NCBI RefSeq assembly: GCF_003989735.1
Contig: NZ_RZGQ01000007.1
Location: forward strand, 1 to 43,497
Direction: 5' to 3'
DNA length: 43,497 nucleotides
DNA from: Legionella sp. km772
Lineage (GTDB): Bacteria; Pseudomonadota; Gammaproteobacteria; Legionellales; Legionellaceae
In this document: in pieces, positions 19,701 through 26,627 of the stretch
Layout of the letters: each line of letters opens with the position of its first letter
Numbering within the stretch: the stretch's first letter is position 1
The notes under the pieces: model-generated
The model's database searches: none
What the model was told of the DNA's origin: nothing
The model's input: only the letters and a program-made list of their open reading frames with translations
Made by a program: the position numbers and the translations under genes

Positions 19701-20009
19701 TAATAAACCTTATAGATTCGAGCATGCATTTGATGCTAATTGAATAGTGTGTACTTCGTCATGAATTCTTCTGTCTATCCAAAAGCAAAACATCGTGTTG
19801 AGGATATCTTAAATCTTAGCATGTACCTAGGCCATTTATAATGACCCGTGTTGTAATAGAGTATAGAACAGAAAATTAGCAGGGGCTAATTATTTTAATC
19901 GGCGCTTGTTCAGCTATATAACGGGCTGAATCTGAGGAAGATGAATATATTTTTGCTAGGTTTGTGGTATAAGCCTGAACTTAGTGCTCCAGGCTAACTA
20001 CAGTTTGTT
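19701..20009. other. 309-bp non-coding gap between the PAP2-like gene and ispB
   Basis: No convincing gene was seen. It holds the ribosome binding site and presumably the promoter of the PAP2-like gene. Near the ispB end is an 8-bp hairpin with one wobble pair (about 19973-19996, AGCCTG/CAGGCT) but no T-run. A 26-codon reading frame at 19761-19841 lacks a ribosome binding site. A small RNA cannot be excluded. Confidence 0.5.
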
Positions 20010-20978
20010 TTAGTAGGTGCGTTTAATGGCAAAATGCGCTAAATCAATCAAGGCGGTTTTGTATTCTGATTCCGGTAATACCATTAAGGAGGTTAATGCT
20101 AAATCAATTTCTTGGGTTGCTACTTTTTGGGTATAAGCAATTGCTTGGGTGTCCTCAATAGCCGCAAGAATTTCAGGCAGATATTTTAAGCTCCCTTGCT
20201 GTAAACTTTCTTTAATTTGCATTTTCTGGGTGTCATTACCATATTTTAAGGCATGAATAAGCGGCAGGGTTGCTTTACCATCGGCTAGATCATCGCCAAC
20301 ATTTTTACCCATCGTTTTAGCATCCGAGCAATAATCAAGCGCATCATCAATAAGTTGGAACGCATTTCCAAGATGCAGGCCATAAGCATAAAGGCTATCT
20401 CTAATTTCTTGATTAGCATCACTAAGGATAGGGCCAATACAGGCGGCGGTTGCAAACAAAAGAGCCGTTTTAGAGCGAATTACATCAAAATAATCATTAA
20501 ATTCTAAACCTGGGTTATGACGATTAGTCAGTTGTTTTACTTCCCCACAGCTGATTTGATGGGAGGTATCTGCGATTAAATCTAAAATAGCAGGATTACC
20601 GACTTGTACCATGAGCTTTACCGATTGGGTCAAAAGATAATCACCCACTAAGACACTGGCCTTACTTCCCCAAATACTATTTGCGGTTTCCCTGCCTCTT
20701 CTTAAGGTGGATTCGTCTACGACATCATCATGCAATAAGGTCGCGGTATGGAAGAACTCAATCATTGCCGCCAGGGTAATATGATGTTTTCCCTGATAGC
20801 CACAGGCATTACTGCTTAGAAGAACAAGAAGTGGGCGTAAACGTTTGCCACCACTTTCTACGATATGTTGTGATAAGTCTTGAATTAAACCAACATCGGA
20901 TTGAATTTTATCAATAATGAGATGATTAACCGCGTCAAAATCTTCATTTACTAAGCTACGCAAACGGTCAATAGTCAT
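20010..20978 (-). CDS. ispB: Polyprenyl (octaprenyl) diphosphate synthase
   Basis: Trans-prenyltransferase making the long side chain of ubiquinone. The 322-residue protein shows the substrate-binding GGKRLRPLL segment, the first aspartate-rich motif LLHDDVVDES (residues 82-90) with RRGR after it, and the second motif LIDDALDYCSDAKTMGKNVGDDLADGK near 212. Length matches E. coli IspB (323). It is followed on the same strand by the PAP2-like gene after a 309-bp gap. The exact chain length cannot be read from sequence alone. Confidence 0.95.
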   Translation of the reverse strand: MTIDRLRSLVNEDFDAVNHLIIDKIQSDVGLIQDLSQHIVESGGKRLRPLLVLLSSNACGYQGKHHITLAAMIEFFHTATLLHDDVVDESTLRRGRETANSIWGSKASVLVGDYLLTQSVKLMVQVGNPAILDLIADTSHQISCGEVKQLTNRHNPGLEFNDYFDVIRSKTALLFATAACIGPILSDANQEIRDSLYAYGLHLGNAFQLIDDALDYCSDAKTMGKNVGDDLADGKATLPLIHALKYGNDTQKMQIKESLQQGSLKYLPEILAAIEDTQAIAYTQKVATQEIDLALTSLMVLPESEYKTALIDLAHFAIKRTY

Positions 20979-21092
20979 TGTATATCCTCTAACTCTTAAT
21001 CAATGAATGCTAAGGCCCATGATGTTAATTGTCAAGAAAAGCGGACTCTGCTTAGCAATTATCCAGGGTTATAAAGAATCTTATGCCATCAA

Positions 21093-21353
21093 TTAAATAT
21101 ATTCACATAATATATTATAAACCCAGGCTGCAACGTAGCCTCCAACCAGAGCGCCTAGAAAAGCCATTAAGCCGCCAATAGCACTATTCTGGATGGTAGG
21201 GCTATAAGTGACATACATTGAACCTACCGTAGTAACAAAGGGTTTGCCATTAAAGAAGATGTTGGCTAATAATCCGGCAAAAAGGGTTCCTAGACCCGCT
21301 AAAATCCCAAGAGTTAAGCCTAAGGCAATTGGATGTATTTTACTGTATGCCAT
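21093..21353 (-). CDS. Small two-helix membrane protein, resembles 'bacteriophage holin' family of Legionella
   Basis: An 86-residue protein with two hydrophobic, glycine-rich segments (about 8-32 and 55-82) joined by a loop reading TVGSMYVTYSPTIQNSAIGG. The pattern HPIALGLTLGI...GSMY..Y.PT...IGG...F.....GG...AW.YN matches small chromosomal proteins in Legionella and Coxiella relatives that databases name 'bacteriophage holin'; this is from memory. No phage genes are nearby, so a lysis role is unlikely and the true function is unknown. It lies downstream of the P1B ATPase gene on the same strand (78-bp gap) and upstream of ispB. Confidence 0.7.
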   Translation of the reverse strand: MAYSKIHPIALGLTLGILAGLGTLFAGLLANIFFNGKPFVTTVGSMYVTYSPTIQNSAIGGLMAFLGALVGGYVAAWVYNILCEYI

Positions 21354-21431
21354 GAGAATCCCTTTGTCATTTATATTAATTGCTAATGAGCTATTATTAA
21401 TTACTATTCATCTAAGTACAATATTCAGTTC

Positions 21432-23897
21432 CTATTTAATTAGACAACAACTTAAGGGTTCTTCTTCTTCAATTCGTGGTTTAATACTGGGCTTAAAAAT
21501 CGACGTCGTGCATTGCTTAGTCTCTTCACATTGCATTTCTGAACTATTGCTGTTCACTGGACGCATACTTGCACAATGCTGCATTTGTTGAAACGAAGAG
21601 GGCATTAAAAGAGCTTCTTGTGGTTCAGCAAGGTGACTTAGTGGTTGTTGTTTAAACCGATAAACATTCCCTAAAATGATACATGCTTGGAGTACCATTA
21701 ATGCAGCCCCGATAGCGGGACTAATAGTTAAACCTGCGGTAACCAATAAGCCGCCGGAAATGAGTAAAGCCCCTAAATTATAGCCAATACTCATCATTAA
21801 ATTTTGATTAATATTGCTTACCGTCTGTCTGGATAACTCAAAAAGATTGGCAATAGGCGTTAAACTGTCTTTTTGAATAACAGCCCCCGCATGTTTTTGG
21901 GCTAATTCATCGCTGTTTTGTGATAAGACGGCAATGCCTAAGTTACTCGCAGCAAGGGCATGGGTATCATTTGCTGCATCGCCTACCATTGCCACTTTTT
22001 TATTTTTTGCTTGGAGCAATTTTATTAGTTTAGGTTTTGCTTGATCCTGTTCATCCAAGGCCGTTGCCAGACAATTTGCATGGATATTCTGTGTAGCGAT
22101 ACCTAGTGCTTGACCGTAGCGTTGGGCAGTGAGCTCATCGGAGCCTGTGCAAAGATAAATTTCTTTGCCTTGAGCTTTTAATTGTTTAATGGTTTGATGT
22201 GCATCTTTACGGATAGGATCTGTAAGCACTAAATAACCTAAAAGCTCCTTATTTTTTGCCAAATAAACCAGGCTATCACCTGCTTCCAGTTTAAGTTTTT
22301 CTTGCGCACTAATATCCACTTCTAGTTGGTGCATTAATGCAGAGCCGCCAATAGCATAATGGTCATTATTAATCACAGCTCTTACACCTGAGTGATGTTC
22401 TTTATTCAGTTGCGTGATGCTAAGAGTTTTAGGGTTATAAGTTTGGCTATAGGTGTAAATTGTTTTAGCAATAGGATGATCTGCAGAAGATTCTAAAGCC
22501 GCAGCGATGCTAAAAAACTCTTCTAAACTTAAGGCCTTTGGCGCACATAATTCATAGTTTTTTACGCTGGGAATACCATGAGTTAATGTGCCGTTTAAAT
22601 CAAAAATAACGGTGTCAATCTGCTCTGCTTCTTGCAAGGCCTTAGTACTTTTGAACGAAACGCCATGGTCTGCAGCTTTATGAACTCCTGTTTTTACCGC
22701 TAAGGGAATTACTAGTCCAAGAGTACAAGGACAGGCACTTACTAATACGGAAATAGCGCTTTGAATTGCAACCGCTGCGGGGAAAAAGAAACTGAGTGCT
22801 ATGCCTGAAAGGGCAGCAATGGCAATTACTGAGGGAACAAAATAACTCAATAGTTTTTGAGTTTTTAATTCTAAAGGGGCTTTTTCAAGCATGGATTGTT
22901 CAATACCCTCATCCAGACGTGCAAGATAGGATTTTTGAGCATTATTGAGAACGAGAATTTTAAGGGGTTTTGCGTCATTAGCTAAGCGCATCCCAGCTAA
23001 CACCTTGGCTCCTTGGCGGTAGTGTTGCGGATCAGTTTTGCCACTAATGATGGTGTTGTAAATAGACGTTTCTTGTTCGCAAAGTCCATCAAGCGGAATG
23101 ATTTCCCCTGGATAGATTTCAATGATGTCTTTGGCTTTGATGTAATTTAAAGGCATTTCATGCATCCCACTTTTTAACGCAAGACGAACAGTTTGCGGTG
23201 CTCTGTCTTTAAATTGTCCGGGATGAATTTTTTCTTTAAGACTTTCTTCGATAGCTAACCCAATATGGCGAAACCCATAAATCAGCAAGCCTGCTTCAAA
23301 CATCATGGGTAACCAAGGAACAAAGAAAGAGGCCGTAGATACGATTAAAACTGTAAGCGTACTGATAGTAAATAGACTATCCATAGTCAGGGTTTGGGAC
23401 TTAGTTAATTTTTTCCACGCATCATAATAAGAATTAGCTCCTAGGATTAAAGTAAGGATAGTACTGAAGCTAGCTAAGCCTATCATGGTTATTAAAGGCA
23501 AACCGGTGGCGGTCAAAAAAGTAATTAATAAAGCAATCCCTGCGGTCGAACCCATAATACCTAGAAACCAATGCGAAGAAACGAAGTGCTTAAACGAATC
23601 TAATAGGGTTGTTTTTTTTTCACTTAGTTTTTTTTGCTGGACTGGGGGTTGGTATTTTGCATCTCTGCAAGTAAATCCTACATCGTCAATATGATTTTTT
23701 AATTGCTCCCAAATAAGCTCTGGTGACTCATTATCTTCTGTTAAAATGATGGTGGTTTTTTTAGGGTCTGCCGTTGTTAAATCAACATGGAAGTATTCTA
23801 TAGTTTGTTTACTGCTTTTGCGTACAGAGTTTTCTATCGTGTTACTGCAGCTAATGCAGCTCATGCCATCAACATAAAAGACATAGGGTTTGGACAT
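21432..23897 (-). CDS. P1B-type heavy-metal ATPase with altered catalytic motifs
   Basis: An 821-residue membrane protein with the layout of a copper-type P1B ATPase. An N-terminal heavy-metal-associated domain has GMSCISC (C14, C17). About eight membrane helices include CPC (C389-C391) and YN (Y706-N707), and a nucleotide domain carries the SADHP motif (H474). Several key motifs differ. The actuator loop reads SGK (285-287) where TGE is expected, so the glutamate needed for dephosphorylation is missing. The phosphorylation site is DLNGTLT (D433) and not DKTGTLT. The hinge is GDAANDTHAL, with Ala in place of Gly, and the last helix has MVLQA and not MxxSS. The tail (about 755-821) holds five cysteines. 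It may be a slow, specialised or non-transporting pump. It lies downstream of icmX behind a strong terminator. Confidence 0.85.
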   Translation of the reverse strand: MSKPYVFYVDGMSCISCSNTIENSVRKSSKQTIEYFHVDLTTADPKKTTIILTEDNESPELIWEQLKNHIDDVGFTCRDAKYQPPVQQKKLSEKKTTLLDSFKHFVSSHWFLGIMGSTAGIALLITFLTATGLPLITMIGLASFSTILTLILGANSYYDAWKKLTKSQTLTMDSLFTISTLTVLIVSTASFFVPWLPMMFEAGLLIYGFRHIGLAIEESLKEKIHPGQFKDRAPQTVRLALKSGMHEMPLNYIKAKDIIEIYPGEIIPLDGLCEQETSIYNTIISGKTDPQHYRQGAKVLAGMRLANDAKPLKILVLNNAQKSYLARLDEGIEQSMLEKAPLELKTQKLLSYFVPSVIAIAALSGIALSFFFPAAVAIQSAISVLVSACPCTLGLVIPLAVKTGVHKAADHGVSFKSTKALQEAEQIDTVIFDLNGTLTHGIPSVKNYELCAPKALSLEEFFSIAAALESSADHPIAKTIYTYSQTYNPKTLSITQLNKEHHSGVRAVINNDHYAIGGSALMHQLEVDISAQEKLKLEAGDSLVYLAKNKELLGYLVLTDPIRKDAHQTIKQLKAQGKEIYLCTGSDELTAQRYGQALGIATQNIHANCLATALDEQDQAKPKLIKLLQAKNKKVAMVGDAANDTHALAASNLGIAVLSQNSDELAQKHAGAVIQKDSLTPIANLFELSRQTVSNINQNLMMSIGYNLGALLISGGLLVTAGLTISPAIGAALMVLQACIILGNVYRFKQQPLSHLAEPQEALLMPSSFQQMQHCASMRPVNSNSSEMQCEETKQCTTSIFKPSIKPRIEEEEPLSCCLIK

Positions 23898-24018
23898 ATT
23901 AGCTTTATTCTTATGCTATTTAAATTGCTCAGAATAATAACATGTTATTCTCTTTTTGCATCCTATTTCTTTAGGGCTAACTGAATAGCACTATTGAATT
24001 AATAGGGAAATTTTCAAG

Positions 24019-24055
24019 ACAAAAAAAAGACCCTGGTTCGTTAAACCAAGGTCTT
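24019..24055 (-). terminator. Strong intrinsic terminator after icmX
   Basis: Minus strand: a 12-bp stem (arms 24042-24053 and 24025-24036, one G-U wobble) with a 5-base loop, followed by a run of eight T (complement of 24019-24026). It lies 11 bases after the icmX stop and separates the icmW-icmX operon from the metal ATPase gene. Confidence 0.85.
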
Positions 24056-24066
24056 TTAGATTTGGA

Positions 24067-25584
24067 TTACTGAGGCATAGCGGTGGATGCGGCAGTAATT
24101 TGATTCGATAGATCTGAGCTTGGTTGAGTTGCCTTGGTACCTTGCAATAATGAAACCGAGGTAGTCATTAACATCCGCTCTTGTATTTGTCTGTCTAGAT
24201 AAAGTTGATAATTTATTTCTGCCAGCAAAATTGCGATTTCTTTTTGGACAGTAGCGGAGCCTGCACTATTAATTTTTTCTATCCATTGCGTTTGTGCTGA
24301 ACTGCCACTTGAACTCGTTGAGCCGCTGCCTGAACCTGATGATGAAGAACCAGAGGAACCTGTTGCAGCTGCCCCACCTACTTGGAATATCCGCCAGGTT
24401 GCCATGTTATATTCATTTAAGGCCTGACTATTTTGCTGACCGCTTTCGCCGTTTTGACCGGAGCCATTTTGTTGCTGAGGTAATCTACGGGACAGAATAT
24501 AGTATAGGTTACCGATACCGACAGAACTTTGGGCGGCATAAATACGGAGGTTGGTCAGATAGGTGCTTAAAATGGCCTGCATTTGTGGCTGAGAATCCCC
24601 GGCATTGACGGCAGCGTTATAAACAGCTTGATAGGTATTTTGGTTAGGTAAAATGGTTGGGCTTACTGAGCCTGATGCGTATCTAATGAAATTAGCTGCA
24701 AGTTCTGCTTGAGTTGTCGCACTTAATCCGGCTGAGGCCTCGCCTCCAGAAGGAGGTGTTGTATTGAAATTAAGCTGGTCGGAGGAGTAATTTAAAGGAG
24801 CTATTAAGGAATTACTGTTCAGCTGTGGAAGTATGGCTGCATTACTGGCAATTGAATAAAATGCCGATGGGCTTGGTGGTACTCCAACCACATTCTCTAC
24901 TAATTGCGATTGGAACATGGTGGGGGCTATAGAGCAGGGTTGTGATGATTGAAACGACTTAATAGGATTAGTGGAGTTACTGACATTTTGTTGCGGGTTT
25001 TGCGTATTCGCACTACAAGCACTGACATCTGGCGTACCTAAAATGTTAAATATGGCTTGGCTTACAGGATCTGCTTGATAGGGGGGTTGATCCACTAGTG
25101 GGTTTGCTGAAATGGATGCTACTTGCGAACCGCTACTACTGCTGCTACCACTACTGCCATTATAGTTTTTGAAGGTTAAATTGGATGCAGCATTGATAGT
25201 TTCAGTCGTTTTGGATTGGGGTAAAAATGGGAGCCCTACACCTTGTTGGCCTGAGGAACTAGAACTACTATTAGATGATGTGATCGGCGGTGTTGTCGTT
25301 GGAATAGAGCCAAAAAAAGTACTGTATACTAAAGTTTCTAGTAAGGAGGTATTGGCATAGCTCGTTAGTTGTACATCAGCTATGGGTGGAGTGCTTTGGA
25401 CTTTTTCTGGATCAACCTCAAACCCCAAGAGTGCCGCCCAATTGATCACCGATTGCAGCAGTTTTCCGGTATTATTGCTGGTGTCTTGTTGTGCTTGACT
25501 GTCGTTGTTATTGTAATTCTGGGCTGTGGCCGACATCATCGTTAGACACAGTAGATTAGCTACAGCAAATTTTCCTAATTTCAT
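24067..25584 (-). CDS. icmX: Dot/Icm type IV secretion system protein IcmX
   Basis: Secreted periplasmic Dot/Icm protein required for intracellular growth and pore formation in Legionella. The 505-residue protein has a signal peptide (MKLGKFAVANLLCLTMMSATAQ). A conserved early block reads LLQSVINWAALLGFEVDPEKV, and the conserved C-terminal half includes YQAVYNAAVNAGD, IGNLYYILSRRLP and EIAILLAEINYQLYLDRQIQERML. It contains several low-complexity Ser/Gly/Gln tracts (about 103-115, 145-156 and 405-430), which make it longer than the L. pneumophila protein (about 466). It starts 2 bases after the icmW stop, and its ribosome binding site AAGGGG lies in the end of icmW, so the two are cotranscribed. 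Confidence 0.92.
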   Translation of the reverse strand: MKLGKFAVANLLCLTMMSATAQNYNNNDSQAQQDTSNNTGKLLQSVINWAALLGFEVDPEKVQSTPPIADVQLTSYANTSLLETLVYSTFFGSIPTTTPPITSSNSSSSSSGQQGVGLPFLPQSKTTETINAASNLTFKNYNGSSGSSSSSGSQVASISANPLVDQPPYQADPVSQAIFNILGTPDVSACSANTQNPQQNVSNSTNPIKSFQSSQPCSIAPTMFQSQLVENVVGVPPSPSAFYSIASNAAILPQLNSNSLIAPLNYSSDQLNFNTTPPSGGEASAGLSATTQAELAANFIRYASGSVSPTILPNQNTYQAVYNAAVNAGDSQPQMQAILSTYLTNLRIYAAQSSVGIGNLYYILSRRLPQQQNGSGQNGESGQQNSQALNEYNMATWRIFQVGGAAATGSSGSSSSGSGSGSTSSSGSSAQTQWIEKINSAGSATVQKEIAILLAEINYQLYLDRQIQERMLMTTSVSLLQGTKATQPSSDLSNQITAASTAMPQ

Positions 25585-25586
25585 TA

Positions 25587-26042
25587 TTATTCATCCCCTT
25601 CAAGTGCACGTAAAACAAGTTTTAATCGATACTGACAAAAAACTCGCGATAACAACCTTAATCGTTCAAATACAATATTTCTTTTTAAAAAGAACCCGGC
25701 AGGATCATAGCTTCCAAGACTCGTTTCTTCTGCATGAATCAATATCCTTGAGGCACTCCCTGGATGCACCGTATCAATCGCTTGCAGTAAACGTAAACCG
25801 CGACCTGATTTGATATTACCAACAATGCGAATAAACTTTTCTTCTTCAGCCAATAAGCCCATATCTATCTTTTCTATATCGTCAAGCTCTTTTCCTAACT
25901 GATCCATAGCGGCTTCAAATTCAGGATTTCCATCGAGGGTCCAATCCTCAACACTTTCCATAAAGGTAATAACACGATAAATCATTGGGTCTAAATATTC
26001 AAACCAATATTGAGCAGAAGCTTCATGACTAAGATCAGGCAT
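25587..26042 (-). CDS. icmW: Dot/Icm secretion adaptor IcmW
   Basis: Small acidic cytosolic protein that pairs with IcmS (and LvgA) to recognise effectors and bring them to the DotL coupling complex. The 151-residue length equals that of L. pneumophila IcmW, and the sequence appears nearly unchanged, including MPDLSHEASA, VITFMESVEDWTLDGNPE, GNIKSGRGLRLLQAIDTV and the C-terminal LVLRALEGDE. It opens the icmW-icmX operon, divergent from icmV-dotA. The start lies 3 bases from a CpxR-like repeat, which overlaps its ribosome binding site (AAGAG). Confidence 0.98.
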   Translation of the reverse strand: MPDLSHEASAQYWFEYLDPMIYRVITFMESVEDWTLDGNPEFEAAMDQLGKELDDIEKIDMGLLAEEEKFIRIVGNIKSGRGLRLLQAIDTVHPGSASRILIHAEETSLGSYDPAGFFLKRNIVFERLRLLSRVFCQYRLKLVLRALEGDE

Positions 26043-26044
26043 TT

Positions 26045-26060
26045 TTTACTCTTTTTTTAC
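26045..26060 (-). promoter_or_regulatory. CpxR-like box between icmW and icmV
   Basis: On the minus strand the sequence reads GTAAA, six bases, GTAAA, a perfect tandem repeat of the CpxR half-site. In L. pneumophila CpxR is reported to control icmV-dotA and icmW-icmX. Here the box overlaps the icmW ribosome binding site and lies about 56 bases upstream of the inferred icmV transcription start. The region is A+T rich, so chance is possible. Confidence 0.45.
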
Positions 26061-26073
26061 AGTGATTGTTTAA

Positions 26074-26102
26074 TGGATTAAATCCCTACATTCTACTATA
26101 GT
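26074..26102 (+). promoter_or_regulatory. Candidate icmV-dotA promoter
   Basis: TATAGT at 26097-26102 can serve as a -10 element, 17 bases after a poor -35 (TGGATT, 26074-26079). A weak -35 would fit activator dependence, for example on the CpxR-like box at 26045-26060. Several overlapping TATA-like words make the exact choice uncertain. Confidence 0.35.
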
Positions 26103-26144
26103 ATATTATGAAGGGTAAAAGTCCATTACTTAAAAAGCAAAATT

Positions 26145-26627
26145 ATGAAAAAGAAATCTGGCTCGAGAATTGTAAGAGTAGTAGTTAGCATCATCAATAT
26201 TCCTTATTGGTTTGATTGGGAAAGAACAAAATCATTTACTTCTTTTTTAGGAAGCATTTTTCGCCGCTTATTTATGGTTGAAAAAGAGGAAATTGACGAT
26301 GAGAATGCCAATCCTGCTTTAACAGAATCCTTTGAAACCGCGCAAAAAGAACTTAAATTATCTGATGAAGATCTATTAGTACGCCAAAAAGCTTTATATC
26401 GATTGAGCTTGTTGATGTCGACCTTGGCCTTTGCCATACTTATTTATTCGGGCTATCACTTGTTTTTTGGCACGTTTCGCGCCGCCTTAATTAGTTTAAT
26501 TGTAATGATGATCGCATTAGCCTTAGCTTTTCGCTATCATTTTTGGTATTACCAAATTAAGCACCGTAAATTGGGATGCTCACTTGATGAGTGGTTAAAA
26601 AAAGGTTTTCTGAGGGCGAAAGAATGA
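26145..26627 (+). CDS. icmV: Dot/Icm inner-membrane protein IcmV
   Basis: Small inner-membrane Dot/Icm component required for intracellular growth; its exact role is unclear in the literature. The 160-residue protein has a conserved N-terminal basic and aromatic stretch (SRIVRVVVSIINIPYWFDWERTKS), an acidic linker, and a C-terminal domain with two membrane helices (about 87-103 and 107-128, LMSTLAFAILIYSGYHLFFG and the following segment). Its TGA stop overlaps the dotA ATG by four bases (ATGA), so icmV and dotA are translationally coupled. Confidence 0.93.
   Translation: MKKKSGSRIVRVVVSIINIPYWFDWERTKSFTSFLGSIFRRLFMVEKEEIDDENANPALTESFETAQKELKLSDEDLLVRQKALYRLSLLMSTLAFAILIYSGYHLFFGTFRAALISLIVMMIALALAFRYHFWYYQIKHRKLGCSLDEWLKKGFLRAKE

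Noticed and set aside
19761-19841. 26-codon reading frame in the gap before ispB
   Set aside because: No ribosome binding site, no family resemblance, and of a length expected by chance.
21093-21353. Prophage remnant based on the holin-like protein
   Set aside because: No integrase, capsid, tail, lysis or attachment-site sequence is nearby, and flanking genes are chromosomal.
21435-21446. CaaX-like end (CLIK) of the metal ATPase as a host prenylation signal
   Set aside because: Some Legionella effectors are prenylated by the host, but this is an integral bacterial pump and no export route is apparent; the four-residue match is easily chance.
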